The notes: generated from the letters alone by a model not told the origin. A stretch of 36,443 nucleotides of DNA from Paracoccaceae bacterium (GCA_029265455.1 JAJUJF010000009.1:1-36443); one strand, 5' to 3'. Shown: positions 1-11,411, numbered from the stretch's first letter. Made by a program: numbers and translations.

Positions 1-88
1 CCCATGGGCGGCCGGTTTCCCCGGCAGGGGTTCTTGACGCGGGGGCCGGGGCCTGAAACCGTCGCCGCTTCCGGACAGGGAGGAGCGC

Positions 89-2668
89 ATGCGTGTCGAG
101 GTCGAAGCCCCGGTGATCCGGCTGAGCGATTACCGTCCGCCGGCCTTCCTCGTTGACGAGGTATCGCTCGTCTTCCGCCTGGACCCTTCCGCGACGCGGG
201 TCCGGGCGCGCCTGTCCATGCGGCCGAACCCCGCGCGCGAGGACGGCCCGCACGACCTGCGCCTCGACGGCGAGGCGATGCGTCTCGTCTCCGCCGCGAT
301 CGACGGCACACCCGTTTCCGCGAATGCGCTCACGGTGGACGATACCGGGCTCACCGTCGCCGCCGCCCATGTACCGGAGGGCAGCTTCACCTGGGAATGC
401 GAGACCGAGATCGCGCCCGAAGCGAATACCGCGCTCGAAGGCCTCTATATGTCGAAGGGCATGTACTGCACCCAGTGCGAGGCCGAGGGTTTCCGCAAGA
501 TCACCTTCTATCCCGACCGGCCTGACGTGATGGCCCGTTTCCGGGTGAGGATCGAGGGGGACCTCCCGGTGCTGCTGTCGAACGGCAACCTGGTCGACGC
601 CGGCGAGGGCTGGGCGGAATGGGAGGATCCCTTCCCGAAACCCTCCTACCTCTTCGCGCTGGTCGCGGGCGACCTCGAGCATGTGAGCGATCGCTTCGTC
701 ACCGCCTCGGGCCGGGAGGTGGAACTGCGCATCTATGTGCGCGCCGGCGACGAGGGGCGCACCGCCTACGCGATGGATGCGCTGAAGCGCTCGATGCGCT
801 GGGACGAGGAAGTCTACGGCCGGGAATATGACCTCGACCTCTTCATGATCGTCGCGGTCGACGACTTCAACATGGGAGCGATGGAGAACAAGGGTCTCAA
901 CATCTTCAACTCGAAGTATGTTCTCGCCTCCCCCGAGACCGCGACCGACGCCGACTACAAGAACATCGAGGCGATCATCGCCCACGAGTATTTCCACAAC
1001 TGGACCGGCAACCGGATCACCTGCCGCGACTGGTTCCAGCTATCGCTGAAGGAGGGGCTCACGGTCTTCCGTGACCAGTGTTTCTCCGCCGATCAGCGAT
1101 CGGCCGGCGTGAAGCGCATCGAAGACGTCGCCCGCCTGCGCGGTCAGCAGTTCCGCGAGGACGCGGGCCCCCTCGCCCATCCGGTCAGGCCCCAGCAGTA
1201 TATCGAGATCAACAACTTCTACACGGCGACCGTCTACGAAAAGGGCGCCGAGGTCATCCGCATGCTCCACAGCCTCGTCGGGCCGGAGCTCTACCGCGAG
1301 GCCCTCAACCTCTATTTCGAGCGCCACGACGGCGAAGCCTGCACGATCGAGGACTGGCTGAAGGTGTTCGAGGACGTCTCGGGCCGCGACCTCTCGCAGT
1401 TCAAACGCTGGTACGAACAGGCCGGCACGCCGCGGCTCCGGGTGCGCGAGCAATGGGAGAACGGCCGCTACACCCTCACCCTCGCCCAGGAAACGCCACC
1501 CACCCCCGGCCAGCCGGAGAAGCTGCCCCTCGTGATTCCCGTCGCCTACGGGCTCCTTGCCCAGGACGGGCGCGAGCTGGCTTCCGGCCTGATCGAGTTC
1601 ACGGAAGCCGAGCAGAGCTTCACGTTCGACCTCCCCGAACGCCCGGTGCCCTCGCTGCTCCGCGGCTTCTCTGCGCCGGTGATCCTCGAACGCGAGGCCG
1701 CCGAGGGCGACCACGCCGTGCTTCTTGCGCATGATTCCGACCCCTTCAACCGCTGGGAGGCGGCGCGTGGCATGGCGCTGACGCTCCTTGCCCGGATGGC
1801 GGAGGATGAAACGGCCGAAGATCCCGCCTTCCTCGCCGGAATGCAGGCCGTGGCGGAGGATGCGGCGGCGGATCCGGCGTTCGCGGCCCTCACCCTCTCG
1901 CTTCCTTCCGAGGAGGAGGTCATCGCGCATGTCGCCGATGCCGGACGGGTGCCCGACCCCGATGCCATCCATCAGGCCCGCCGCGCCCTCGACCGGCGGC
2001 TGGCGGCGGCGCTCGGTCCGACCCTCGACTCGCTCTACCGCGAGAACGCCGTTCCCGGCCCCTACAGCCCCGATGCCGGGGCGGCGGGAAGGCGCGCGCT
2101 CAGGAACCGGGCGCTCGCGCTCCTCATGGCCCGCTCGCCGGATGCAGGCGAGGCCGAGCGCCAGTTCGAGACCGCCGAGAACATGACCGAGCGGATGGCC
2201 GCCCTCACCACCCTCGTCATCCATGACCGGGCGGAGGCCGCACTCGCGCGTTTCCACGGCGACTGGCGCCACGACCCCCTCGTCCTCGACAAATGGTTCG
2301 CGGTGCAGGCAACCTGCACCCCGCCTGCGCGCGCGGTGGAGACGGTCACGGCGCTTGCCCGGCACGAGGATTTCGACTGGCGGAACCCGAACCGCTTCCG
2401 CTCGCTGATCGGCGCCTTCGCCAGCGCCAATCCGGCGGGGCTGCACCGGCCGGATGGCGCGGGCTACCGGCTGGTGATCGACTGGCTCGCGCGGCTCGAT
2501 CCGGTCAACCCCCAGACCGCCGCCCGCATCGCCGCGAGCCTCGGGACATGGCGGTGGTTCGACCACGACCGGCAGGCGCTGATGCGGGGCGAGCTCGAGC
2601 GCCTCGCCGCGCTTCCCGGCCTTTCGCGCGACACCGGGGAAATCGTCGCGCGGCTGCTCGGGCAATAG
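89..2668 (+). CDS. pepN: Aminopeptidase N (M1 family metallopeptidase)
   Basis: 859-aa ORF with GAMENKGLNIFN exopeptidase motif and HEYFHNWTGNRITCRDWFQLSLKEGLT (HExxH...E zinc site) typical of M1 PepN. Confidence 0.97.
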   Translation: MRVEVEAPVIRLSDYRPPAFLVDEVSLVFRLDPSATRVRARLSMRPNPAREDGPHDLRLDGEAMRLVSAAIDGTPVSANALTVDDTGLTVAAAHVPEGSFTWECETEIAPEANTALEGLYMSKGMYCTQCEAEGFRKITFYPDRPDVMARFRVRIEGDLPVLLSNGNLVDAGEGWAEWEDPFPKPSYLFALVAGDLEHVSDRFVTASGREVELRIYVRAGDEGRTAYAMDALKRSMRWDEEVYGREYDLDLFMIVAVDDFNMGAMENKGLNIFNSKYVLASPETATDADYKNIEAIIAHEYFHNWTGNRITCRDWFQLSLKEGLTVFRDQCFSADQRSAGVKRIEDVARLRGQQFREDAGPLAHPVRPQQYIEINNFYTATVYEKGAEVIRMLHSLVGPELYREALNLYFERHDGEACTIEDWLKVFEDVSGRDLSQFKRWYEQAGTPRLRVREQWENGRYTLTLAQETPPTPGQPEKLPLVIPVAYGLLAQDGRELASGLIEFTEAEQSFTFDLPERPVPSLLRGFSAPVILEREAAEGDHAVLLAHDSDPFNRWEAARGMALTLLARMAEDETAEDPAFLAGMQAVAEDAAADPAFAALTLSLPSEEEVIAHVADAGRVPDPDAIHQARRALDRRLAAALGPTLDSLYRENAVPGPYSPDAGAAGRRALRNRALALLMARSPDAGEAERQFETAENMTERMAALTTLVIHDRAEAALARFHGDWRHDPLVLDKWFAVQATCTPPARAVETVTALARHEDFDWRNPNRFRSLIGAFASANPAGLHRPDGAGYRLVIDWLARLDPVNPQTAARIAASLGTWRWFDHDRQALMRGELERLAALPGLSRDTGEIVARLLGQ

Positions 2669-2707
2669 GCGGGAGGGGCTGCGCCCCGCCGCAGGGAGGA
2701 CATCGCG

Positions 2708-3082
2708 ATGACGACCCCACATCCGGCCCGCGACCTTGGCGAGGCCATGCGCCGCGGCCTGGCCAACCGCTGCCCGAACTGCGGAGAGGGGCGGATGTTC
2801 GACGGCTATCTCACCGTCGCCGGGAAATGCGCCGCATGCGGGGAGCCGCTCGGCGATTATCGCGCGGCCGACGGGCCGGCCTTCTTCACCATCTGCATCG
2901 TCGGGGCCCTGCTCGTGCCGATCCTCGGCTTCACCTTCGTGATCTTCCGGCCCGAGCCGCTGACGCTGGTCCTGATCGTCTCGGCGATCTCGGTGGTGCT
3001 GGCGCTCGTCCTGCTCCGGTTCGTGAAGGGCGCCTTCATCGGCTATCTCTGGGCGAAGCACGAGCGCGACCCCGGCGCCTGA
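2708..3082 (+). CDS. DUF983 family membrane protein
   Basis: N-terminal CPNCGEGRMF...CAACGEPL cysteine pairs followed by two hydrophobic segments; DUF983-like architecture. Confidence 0.85.
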   Translation: MTTPHPARDLGEAMRRGLANRCPNCGEGRMFDGYLTVAGKCAACGEPLGDYRAADGPAFFTICIVGALLVPILGFTFVIFRPEPLTLVLIVSAISVVLALVLLRFVKGAFIGYLWAKHERDPGA

Positions 3083-3155
3083 CCCCATCCCCGGCACTCT
3101 TGCCCCGTCCGGACGCCCCGGCTAGATGGGGCGGGTGTTTTCCGCGAGGAGCCTC

Positions 3156-4640
3156 ATGGCCGAGCTTTCCTATCGCGAGCCCGATCCCAGGATCATCGCC
3201 GGCGCCACCGGCGACTGGGAACTCGTCATCGGGCTCGAGGTCCATGCCCAGGTGAAGTCGAAGGCGAAGCTCTTCTCCGGCGCCTCGACCGAATTCGGCG
3301 CCGAGCCCAACTCCAACGTCTCGCTCGTCGATGCGGCAATGCCGGGGATGCTTCCGGTCCTGAACGGCTTCTGCGTCGAGCAGGCGGTGCGTACCGGCCT
3401 CGGCCTCAAGGCGAAGATCAACCGCTTCTCGCGTTTCGACCGCAAGAACTACTTCTACCCCGACCTGCCGCAGGGCTACCAGATCAGCCAGCTCTACCAC
3501 CCGATCGTCGGCGAGGGCGAGGTGCTCGTGGACATGGAGCCCGGCATCGCCCGGCGCGTGCGGATCGAGCGCATCCATCTCGAACAGGATGCGGGCAAGC
3601 AGATCCATGATCTCGACCCGACACGCAGCCTCGTCGACCTCAACCGTACCGGCGTCGCGCTGATGGAGATCGTCTCCCGCCCGGACATCCGCGGCCCCGA
3701 GGAGGCGGCCGAATATGTCCGCAAGCTCCGCCAGATCATGCGCTATCTCGACACCTGCGACGGCAACATGCAGGAGGGCTCGCTCCGGGCCGACGTCAAC
3801 GTCTCGGTGCGCCCCAGGGGCTCGACCGAACTCGGCACCCGCTGCGAGATCAAGAACCTCAACTCGATGCGCTTCATCATGCAGGCGATCGAGGCCGAGG
3901 CGCGCCGCCAGATCGCCATCCTCGAGGACGGCGGCACGGTCGAGCAGGAGACCCGCCTCTTCGATCCCGCACGTGGCGAGACCCGCTCGATGCGCTCCAA
4001 GGAGGAGGCGCACGACTACCGCTATTTTCCCGACCCGGACCTCCTGCCGCTCGAACTCGAGGAGGAATGGATCGCGCGGATCGCGGCAAGCCTGCCCGAG
4101 CTTCCCGACGAAAAGAAGGCCCGGTTCGTCACCCAGTACGGCATGACCGAATACGACGCGGGCGTGCTTACCGCCGAACCCGCTTCCGCCGACTATTTCG
4201 AGGCGGTGGCGAAGGGCCGTGACGGCAAGCAGGCCGCGAACTGGGTGATCAACGAACTCTTCGGCCGGCTCAACAAGGAAGGCCGCGGCATCGAGGACAG
4301 CCCGATCAGGCCCGACCAGCTCGGCGGCCTTCTTGATCTGATCGCGAAAGGCGATATCTCCGGAAAGATCGCCAAGGACGTGTTCGAGATCCTCTGGACC
4401 GAAGGCGGCGACCCCGCGAGGATCGTCGAGGAACGCGGCCTGAAACAGGTGACCGACCTCGGCGCGATCGAGAAGGCCGTGGACGAGGTGATCGCTGCCA
4501 ACCCCGCCCAGGTCGAGAAGGCGCGCGGCAAGCCCTCGCTCGCTGGCTGGTTCGTCGGCCAGGTGATGAAGGCGACCGGCGGCCGCGCCAATCCGCAGGC
4601 GGTCAACGAGATCGTGCGGAAGAAACTCGGGATCGGCTAG
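3156..4640 (+). CDS. gatB: Asp-tRNA(Asn)/Glu-tRNA(Gln) amidotransferase subunit B
   Basis: [45 protein letters not shown] signatures. Start taken at MAELSYREP inside the longer ORF. Confidence 0.97.
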   Translation: MAELSYREPDPRIIAGATGDWELVIGLEVHAQVKSKAKLFSGASTEFGAEPNSNVSLVDAAMPGMLPVLNGFCVEQAVRTGLGLKAKINRFSRFDRKNYFYPDLPQGYQISQLYHPIVGEGEVLVDMEPGIARRVRIERIHLEQDAGKQIHDLDPTRSLVDLNRTGVALMEIVSRPDIRGPEEAAEYVRKLRQIMRYLDTCDGNMQEGSLRADVNVSVRPRGSTELGTRCEIKNLNSMRFIMQAIEAEARRQIAILEDGGTVEQETRLFDPARGETRSMRSKEEAHDYRYFPDPDLLPLELEEEWIARIAASLPELPDEKKARFVTQYGMTEYDAGVLTAEPASADYFEAVAKGRDGKQAANWVINELFGRLNKEGRGIEDSPIRPDQLGGLLDLIAKGDISGKIAKDVFEILWTEGGDPARIVEERGLKQVTDLGAIEKAVDEVIAANPAQVEKARGKPSLAGWFVGQVMKATGGRANPQAVNEIVRKKLGIG

Positions 4641-4715
4641 CGAGTTGCCGCGTTTTCCATGCCGGAAAGTCGTATGCACTTTCGCGGAAACGCCCGGACG
4701 ACAGGAGGGGTGCCG

Positions 4716-5237
4716 ATGGAATACGAATACCGCGTGGTTCCCGCCCCGAGGCGGCTCAGGAAGATCAAGGGCGTTCGCTCCACCCCCGAGCTTTTCGCGA
4801 CGACGCTGACCGATGCCATCAATGCCGAGGCGCGGCAGGGCTGGGAATATGTCCGCAGCGAATCGATGACGGCCGAAGGTCCCTCCGGCTGGCTGCGGCG
4901 CGGCCGGATCGTCGAGGAGACGATGATGATCTTCCGCCGCCCCCGCCCGTCGACGCCGCAGCTTCGCGGTGCCGGAGCGACGGAGCCGCTGCTCGCCCGC
5001 GCCCCCGCCGGTCACGACAGGACGCCGGAGTCCGCCGTTCCCCCTCTCTCGGGTGCCGGCAGGACCGCGGGACGCGAAGCCGCGCCCGCACCGGTCGTGC
5101 CTGGGGCGGAGCGCAACCGTCCTGCCGCCTCCGAGGCACGTGGAGATTCACTGCGTCCGGTGCCCGACGCCATGCGTTCCCGGACGCCGCCGCTGCTGCG
5201 GCCGGTGCCCCGGCACACGCCGGACGACAGGTCCTGA
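4716..5237 (+). CDS. DUF4177 domain-containing protein with long low-complexity C-terminal tail
   Basis: MEYEYRVVPAP...INAEARQGWEYVRSESM resembles DUF4177; the remainder is Pro/Arg/Ala-rich. ATG at 4716 preceded by AGGAGG. Confidence 0.75.
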   Translation: MEYEYRVVPAPRRLRKIKGVRSTPELFATTLTDAINAEARQGWEYVRSESMTAEGPSGWLRRGRIVEETMMIFRRPRPSTPQLRGAGATEPLLARAPAGHDRTPESAVPPLSGAGRTAGREAAPAPVVPGAERNRPAASEARGDSLRPVPDAMRSRTPPLLRPVPRHTPDDRS

Positions 5238-5241
5238 GACG

Positions 5242-5511
5242 TCAGCCGCCGCTGCCGCCGAGGTCGAGTTGAAGGGCATGCACCCGCTCCGCGAGTTCTT
5301 CGGCCAGGACCCTGTGCACGGCGCGCGCGCGTGCGAGCCGGTTCATCGCCCCGAGGCTCTCCGCGCGCATGACGACACGGAAATGCGTCTCCCCGCCCTC
5401 GCGCCAGCCGGCATGGCCGCGGTGCTTCTCGCTCTCGTCGATCACCTCGAGCCGGTCGGGCGCAAAGGCCGCCTCGAGCTTGGTCCGGATACGCTCGGCC
5501 ATTCCCGCCAT
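5242..5511 (-). CDS. BolA family protein
   Basis: IRTKLEAAFAPDRLEVIDESEKHRGHAGW...ETHFRVVM...RVHALQLDL is a BolA fold signature. Start could be 5511 or 5502. Confidence 0.9.
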   Translation of the reverse strand: MAGMAERIRTKLEAAFAPDRLEVIDESEKHRGHAGWREGGETHFRVVMRAESLGAMNRLARARAVHRVLAEELAERVHALQLDLGGSGG

Positions 5512-5606
5512 CACATTCGTCTTTCCCTGCCGACGGCATCTTGGTTCCCAGGAACCAGACACTAAACTACGTCGCTCGACTCGCAAGCCTGAGGTCCCGA
5601 ACGTCC

Positions 5607-6275
5607 ATGCAGCGCCGCTCGCCCTTCGACTTCGACATTTCCGTCTCCGCGGACAAGCGCCGCCGCGCGCGTGGCCGCGGCATGTCGGGCGCGGTGGAAA
5701 CCTCCTCGCGCCAGTGCGACAAGCCGGGCTGCGGCAGACCCGGGAAGTTCCGCGCCCCGAAATCGCCCGACCTGCTTGACGAGTACTGGTGGTTCTGCCT
5801 CGACCACGTGCGCGAGTACAACCAGAAGTGGAACTTCTTCGAGGGCTGTTCCGACGAGGAGCTCGAGCGCCAGTTTGCCGCAGACCGGGTCTGGGAGCGC
5901 CCGACCCGGCCCTTCCGGGACAGCATCCGCAGCGCCGGCTATTCTCCCCATGCCGAGGGCCGCGCCTGGGCGCGGTTCGGCCTTGACGATCCGCTGGACC
6001 TCCTCGGCGAAAAGGCCACGCTCAACCCCGGCCGCGACGGGCGGGCGGCCTCGGTGCGGCCCGAGCGCCGGCTGCCGCCCACGGAACGGCGGGCACTCGA
6101 CATCCTCGACGCCCGCGACCTTACGACCAAGTCCGAGATCCGCAAGCAGTACAAGACCCTCGTCAAGGATCTCCATCCCGACATGAACGGCGGCAGCCGC
6201 GCTGACGAGGCACGGCTGGCGGAGGTGGTCTGGGCCTGGGAGCAGATCAAGGCGAGCCGCAGTTTCCCCGACTGA
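5607..6275 (+). CDS. J-domain (DnaJ-like) protein
   Basis: C-terminal ALDILDARDLTTKSEIRKQYKTLVKDLHPDMNGG carries an HPD motif; N-terminal Cys-containing segment CDKPGCGRPGKFRAPKS...FCLDHVREYNQKWNFFEG as in alphaproteobacterial relatives. Confidence 0.9.
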   Translation: MQRRSPFDFDISVSADKRRRARGRGMSGAVETSSRQCDKPGCGRPGKFRAPKSPDLLDEYWWFCLDHVREYNQKWNFFEGCSDEELERQFAADRVWERPTRPFRDSIRSAGYSPHAEGRAWARFGLDDPLDLLGEKATLNPGRDGRAASVRPERRLPPTERRALDILDARDLTTKSEIRKQYKTLVKDLHPDMNGGSRADEARLAEVVWAWEQIKASRSFPD

Positions 6276-6452
6276 GCGGCGCGCGTCAAGCCGCCCGCGC
6301 GCGTCGGGGAATGCGCCGCGATCCCGGCGCACGTTCCCGTGTGGAGCCGCGCGCCTGCACATTCCGCGGGGCCGCCGCCTTGCGCGGCACCACCTTTTGC
6401 GACACATAACCCGTGATCCCGCCCCAAGGGGGCAAAGCTTGGAGTTTGACCG

Positions 6453-7439
6453 ATGCCCGACGGCGCGCTGGAGATGCCCGCGGAACCTACGGTGACCTAT
6501 TCGGTGCGCGAACTTTTCGGCATCGACACCGACATGACCGTGAAGGGCTTCGCCGAAGCCAGCGAGCGCGTGCCCGATATCGATCCCACCTACCGCTTCG
6601 ACCCGGACACCACGCGCGCGATCCTTGCCGGCTTTGCCTTTAACCGCCGCGTGATGATCCAGGGTTATCACGGCACCGGCAAGTCCACCCATATCGAACA
6701 GGTGGCTGCCCGGCTCAACTGGCCCTGCGTGCGCGTCAACCTCGACAGCCACATCAGCCGGATCGACCTCCTCGGCAAGGACGCGATCCGCATCCGCGAC
6801 GGCAAGCAGGTGACGGAGTTCCAGGAAGGCATCCTGCCCTGGTGCCTGCGCAATCCTGTCGCGATCTGTTTCGACGAATACGATGCCGGCCGCCCGGACG
6901 TGATGTTCGTGATCCAGCGCGTGCTCGAGACCGACGGCAAGCTCACCCTTCTCGACCAGAACCGGGTGATCCGGCCCCATCCCTATTTCCGCCTCTTCGC
7001 CACCGCCAACACCATCGGCCTTGGCGACACCACCGGCCTCTACCACGGTACCCAGCAGATCAACCAGGGCCAGATGGACCGCTGGTCGATGGTGGTGACG
7101 CTGAACTACCTGCCCCATGATGCCGAAGCCGAGATCGTGCTCGCGAAATACCCCGAATACGACACGGAGGAAGGGCGCAAGATCGTCTCGCGCATGGTGA
7201 CGGTGGCCGACCTGACGCGTGCGGCCTTCATGAACGGCGATCTCTCGACGGTGATGAGCCCGCGCACGGTCCTCGCCTGGGCCGAGAACACGCGGATCTT
7301 CGGCGACATCGGCTTCGCCTTCCGCCTCACCTTCCTCAACAAATGCGACGAGCTCGAGCGCCAGACCGTCGCCGAATTCTATCAGCGCTGCTTCGACAAG
7401 GAACTGCCCGAGAGCGCGGTAAGCATGAGCCTCGGCTGA
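6453..7439 (+). CDS. cobS: Cobaltochelatase subunit CobS (AAA+ ATPase)
   Basis: Walker [19 protein letters not shown], Walker [16 protein letters not shown]; followed immediately by cobT. Confidence 0.95.
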   Translation: MPDGALEMPAEPTVTYSVRELFGIDTDMTVKGFAEASERVPDIDPTYRFDPDTTRAILAGFAFNRRVMIQGYHGTGKSTHIEQVAARLNWPCVRVNLDSHISRIDLLGKDAIRIRDGKQVTEFQEGILPWCLRNPVAICFDEYDAGRPDVMFVIQRVLETDGKLTLLDQNRVIRPHPYFRLFATANTIGLGDTTGLYHGTQQINQGQMDRWSMVVTLNYLPHDAEAEIVLAKYPEYDTEEGRKIVSRMVTVADLTRAAFMNGDLSTVMSPRTVLAWAENTRIFGDIGFAFRLTFLNKCDELERQTVAEFYQRCFDKELPESAVSMSLG

Positions 7440-7440
7440 C

Positions 7441-9303
7441 GTGGCGAAGCCCTCCGACAACCCTGCCGACCCGTTCAAGAAGGCGCTGGCCGAGACGACC
7501 AAGGCCATGGCGAACGAGCCCGAGCTCGAGGTCGCGTTTTCGGTCGATCCGCCGGGCGTCTCCAACCGGACGATGCGGCTGCCGCAGATCACGCGACGGA
7601 TGACGCGCGAGGAGGTCCTGCTCGCGCGCGGCACCGCCGACGCCTACGCGCTGCGCCTGCGCTACCACGACGACGCCACCCACCGCCGCTACGCCCCCCG
7701 GGGCGAGACCGCGGCCCAGCTCTTCGAGGCGATGGAAACCGCGCGCTGCGAGGCGCGAGGCGCGCGCGCGATGCCGGGCACCGCCGGCAACATCGACGCG
7801 CGCATCGCCCACGAGGCCCTTCGCCTCGGCTACGGCGAGATCACCGATCCCGACAAGGTGCCGCTCGCTGCCGCTGTCGGCTATCTCGTCCGCCAGCGCG
7901 CGACCGGGCGGCCGCTGCCCGCACCGGCGCAGAACCTGCTCGATCTTGTCCGGGACCGGCTGGAAGCAACCGGCGGCGGTTTCGAAGATATCGGTGCGCT
8001 GCTCGACGACCAGCGCGCCTTCGCCCGTTTCGCCCGCCAGGTCATCGAGGATCTCGGCTTCGGCGAGCAGCTCGGCGACGATCCCGACACGGACGACGTC
8101 GAGACCGAGGACGAGGACGAGACCGACGACAGCGACGGCGATTCCGAGGAGCAGCCGGGCGACGAGAGCCAGCCCTCCGGCAACCAGCAGATGCTGCAGG
8201 AGGCGGCGATGGGGGGCGAGCCCGATCCCTCCTTCACCGAGCAGGTCGAGGCCGAGATCGACGCCGACGCCGACGAGGTCGAGACCGACGAGGCCGAGGT
8301 CACCGAACGCGCGCCCCCGCCCCATTCCGAGGCCGATCCCGAATACCGGGTCTACACGACGAAATTCGACGAGGAGGTGCGGGCCGAGGATCTCGCCGAT
8401 CCCGCCGAGCTCGACCGGCTGCGCCTCTATCTCGACCAGCAGCTCGAGCCGCTGAAGGGCGCGGTCGCGCGCCTTGCCAACCGGTTGCAGCGCCGCCTCC
8501 AGGCCCAGCAGAACCGTGCCTGGGAATTCGACCGCGAGGAAGGTACGCTCGACGCCGGCCGCCTCGCCCGCGTCGTCGCGAACCCGATGACGCCGCTCTC
8601 CTTCAAGATCGAGCGCGATACCGAGTTCCGCGACACCGTGGTGACGCTCCTGATCGACAACTCCGGCTCGATGCGCGGCCGGCCGATCTCGATCGCGGCG
8701 ATCTGCGCCGACGTGATGGCGCGCACGCTCGAGCGCTGCCAGGTCAAGGTCGAGATCCTCGGCTTCACCACCCGCGCGTGGAAGGGCGGGCAGTCGCGCG
8801 AGGCGTGGCTTGCCGAGGGCCGGCCGCCACGGCCGGGCAGGCTCAACGATCTCCGCCACATCATCTACAAGCCCGCCGACGCGCCGTGGCGGCGGGCACG
8901 GGCAAGCCTCGGCCTGATGATGAAGGAAGGCCTTCTCAAGGAGAATATCGACGGCGAGGCCCTCGAATGGGCGCATCGGCGGCTCCAGAACCGCCCCGAG
9001 TCGCGCCGCATCCTGATGGTGATCTCCGACGGGGCGCCGGTCGATGACTCCACGCTCTCGGTCAATCCGGCCACCTTCCTCGAGAAGCATCTCCGCGATG
9101 TCATCGCGATGATCGAGCGCCGCCGCGCGGTCGAGCTCATCGCCATCGGCATCGGCCACGACGTGACCCGGTACTATTCCCGCGCCGTCACCATCACCGA
9201 TGTCGAGCAGCTCGCCGGCGCCATGACCGAGCAGCTGGCCGCCCTCTTCGACAACGATCCTGTCCGTGTGACCCGCACCGCCCGGCAACGCCTGCGCGCC
9301 TGA
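7441..9303 (+). CDS. cobT: Cobaltochelatase subunit CobT (VWA domain, acidic central region)
   Basis: GTG start one nt after the cobS stop; acidic stretch [22 protein letters not shown]-like [18 protein letters not shown]. Confidence 0.95.
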   Translation: MAKPSDNPADPFKKALAETTKAMANEPELEVAFSVDPPGVSNRTMRLPQITRRMTREEVLLARGTADAYALRLRYHDDATHRRYAPRGETAAQLFEAMETARCEARGARAMPGTAGNIDARIAHEALRLGYGEITDPDKVPLAAAVGYLVRQRATGRPLPAPAQNLLDLVRDRLEATGGGFEDIGALLDDQRAFARFARQVIEDLGFGEQLGDDPDTDDVETEDEDETDDSDGDSEEQPGDESQPSGNQQMLQEAAMGGEPDPSFTEQVEAEIDADADEVETDEAEVTERAPPPHSEADPEYRVYTTKFDEEVRAEDLADPAELDRLRLYLDQQLEPLKGAVARLANRLQRRLQAQQNRAWEFDREEGTLDAGRLARVVANPMTPLSFKIERDTEFRDTVVTLLIDNSGSMRGRPISIAAICADVMARTLERCQVKVEILGFTTRAWKGGQSREAWLAEGRPPRPGRLNDLRHIIYKPADAPWRRARASLGLMMKEGLLKENIDGEALEWAHRRLQNRPESRRILMVISDGAPVDDSTLSVNPATFLEKHLRDVIAMIERRRAVELIAIGIGHDVTRYYSRAVTITDVEQLAGAMTEQLAALFDNDPVRVTRTARQRLRA

Positions 9304-9443
9304 CCGGCCGGCAGCGCCGCCCTTCAAGCCGCGCCGGCCGCGCGTTTCCCGGCTCGCGCGGGGCGACTCATGGGCCGGAAACCGGGTTTCCCCCGGTGAT
9401 CGCCCGATTCCTTCCGCATTCCTGCGCCGGGCACGCTGACGCG

Positions 9444-9459
9444 TTTACGCCCGATTAAC
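9444..9459 (+). promoter_or_regulatory. Candidate CtrA-type motif upstream of the M24 peptidase gene
   Basis: TTTAcgcccgaTTAAC: one mismatch to TTAA-N7-TTAAC, in the 305-bp cobT / M24 peptidase intergenic region. Confidence 0.3.
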
Positions 9460-9608
9460 CTCCTGTTCTTCTTCCAGATCAATGACTTGAGGGGGTTTTC
9501 ACGCGTGGGCGCCTCCTGCCCACGGCTCTTTTCGGCGCTCGCAGGCGTTGACCCGGGACGGTTAATCGGTGGAAAACATCCGCCACCTTCGCTCACGAGT
9601 TCGCGACC

Positions 9609-11411
9609 ATGTTCCAGGACTTCCGCCGCCGCACCACGCCCGAGACCGGCCCTGCCCGTCTCGCAGCGCTGCGTGAGGCGATGGCGGCGGCCGGTGTCGA
9701 TGCCTTCCTCGTCCCCCGCGCCGACGCCCATCAGGGCGAGAACGTCGCCCCCCGCGACGAGCGGCTCGCCTGGCTCACCGGCTTCACCGGATCGGCGGGT
9801 TTCGCCGCCGTGACCGGAGATCGCGCCGTGGTCTTCGTCGACGGCCGCTACCGGCTCCAGGTCGAGGCCGAGGTGGAGGGCACGGCCTTCGAGATCGGCC
9901 GTCACCCGGAGGAGAAGCTCGCCGACTGGCTCCGCGCGGCCCTCCCGGAAGGAGGCAGGGTCGCATTCGACCCCTGGCTTCATACCCACGGCCAGATCGC
10001 CGCCCTCGAGGCCGATCTCGAAGGGTCCGGCCTGACGCTGGTCCCTTCCGGAAATCTCGTGGACGGGATCTGGACCGACCAGCCGCCCCCGCCGGCGGCG
10101 CCGGTCATGGTCCATCCCGACAGCCTCGCCGGCCGCAGCTCGGCCGAGAAACGCGCCGCCATCGCCGGGGAGCTGCGCGGGCAGGGCATCGCGGCCTGCA
10201 TCCTCACCCTCCCCGACTCCATCGCATGGCTCCTCAACATCCGCGGCAGCGACATCCCGCGCACGCCGGTCGCCCTCGCCTTCGCCATCCTCCATGCCGA
10301 TGCCTCGGTCGATCTCTTCATCGACCCCGCCAGGGTCGACGACGCGGTGCAGGCGCATCTCGGCCCCGATATCCGTCTCCGGCCACCGCCCGCCTTCGGC
10401 CCCTCCCTCACAAGGCTCGAGGGGAAGGTCGGCGTGGACCGCGACACCGCCCCTGTCCAGGTCTCCAGCGAACTCGCGAATGGCGGGGCCGAACGCGTCT
10501 GGATGCGCGATCCCTGCATCCTTCCCAAGGCGACCAAGACCGAAGCCGAGCTCGCCGGCACCCGTGCCGCCCATCTGCGCGACGGGGCGGCGATGGCAGA
10601 ATTCCTCGCCTGGCTCGATCGCGCGGGCCCCGGCGGCGAACTGACCGAGATCGACGTCGTGCGCAGGCTCGAACAGTTCCGCCGCGACACCGGCAGGCTG
10701 CACGACATCTCCTTCGACACGATCTGCGGCGCCGGCCCGCACGGGGCGATCGTCCATTACCGGGTGAGCGAGGCGACCAACCGCCAGGTGAAGCCCGGCG
10801 AGCTGCTCCTGATCGATTCCGGCGGCCAGTATCCGGACGGCACCACCGACATCACCCGCACGGTGGCGATCGGGCCACCCGACCACTCCGCCATCGGCCC
10901 CTTCACCCGCGTCCTCAAGGGCATGATCGCCCTTTCCACCCTGCGCTGGCCCGAAGGCCTCGCCGGGCGCGACATCGACGCCATCGCCCGCGCCGCCCTC
11001 TGGCAGGCGGGACTGGACTTCGACCACGGGACCGGCCACGGCGTCGGCGCCTTCCTCGGCGTCCACGAGGGGCCGCAGGCGATCTCGCGCCGCTCCGTCG
11101 AGCCGCTGCGCCCCGGCATGATCGTCTCGAACGAGCCCGGCTACTACCGCGCGGGCGCCTTCGGCATCCGCATCGAGAATCTGCTCGCCGTCCGCACCCC
11201 GCTATTGCCCGAGGGCGGTGACCGCGCCATGCTCTCCTTCGAGACGCTGACGCTTGCTCCTGTTGATACCAGCCTTGTCGATGTCACGCTTCTCACCGGG
11301 CCGGAACGCGACTGGCTCAACGCCTATCACGATCACGTCCGGATGAGCCTCTGCCCGCTGGTGGAACCGGAAACCGCCGAGTGGCTCGCCCGCGCCTGCC
11401 TGCCCATCTGA
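9609..11411 (+). CDS. Aminopeptidase P family (M24) Xaa-Pro peptidase
   Basis: DSGGQYPDGTTDITRTVAIG, GTGHGVGAFLGVHEGPQ, NEPGYYRAGAFGIRIENL metal-site motifs of M24B peptidases. Confidence 0.95.
   Translation: MFQDFRRRTTPETGPARLAALREAMAAAGVDAFLVPRADAHQGENVAPRDERLAWLTGFTGSAGFAAVTGDRAVVFVDGRYRLQVEAEVEGTAFEIGRHPEEKLADWLRAALPEGGRVAFDPWLHTHGQIAALEADLEGSGLTLVPSGNLVDGIWTDQPPPPAAPVMVHPDSLAGRSSAEKRAAIAGELRGQGIAACILTLPDSIAWLLNIRGSDIPRTPVALAFAILHADASVDLFIDPARVDDAVQAHLGPDIRLRPPPAFGPSLTRLEGKVGVDRDTAPVQVSSELANGGAERVWMRDPCILPKATKTEAELAGTRAAHLRDGAAMAEFLAWLDRAGPGGELTEIDVVRRLEQFRRDTGRLHDISFDTICGAGPHGAIVHYRVSEATNRQVKPGELLLIDSGGQYPDGTTDITRTVAIGPPDHSAIGPFTRVLKGMIALSTLRWPEGLAGRDIDAIARAALWQAGLDFDHGTGHGVGAFLGVHEGPQAISRRSVEPLRPGMIVSNEPGYYRAGAFGIRIENLLAVRTPLLPEGGDRAMLSFETLTLAPVDTSLVDVTLLTGPERDWLNAYHDHVRMSLCPLVEPETAEWLARACLPI

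Noticed and set aside
1040-3097. 685-aa minus-strand ORF antisense to pepN
   Set aside because: Shadow ORF with biased composition over a clear M1 peptidase.
6276-6452. Possible cobalamin riboswitch upstream of cobS
   Set aside because: I could not find B12-box-like or other conserved cobalamin riboswitch segments in this stretch.
5562-9327. 690-aa and 663-aa minus-strand ORFs antisense to the J-domain, cobS and cobT genes
   Set aside because: Antisense shadow frames of well-supported genes; low-complexity translations.
9372-9396. GGAAA/TTTCC hairpin as a cobT terminator
   Set aside because: Short interrupted stem with no U-tract; too weak to call.
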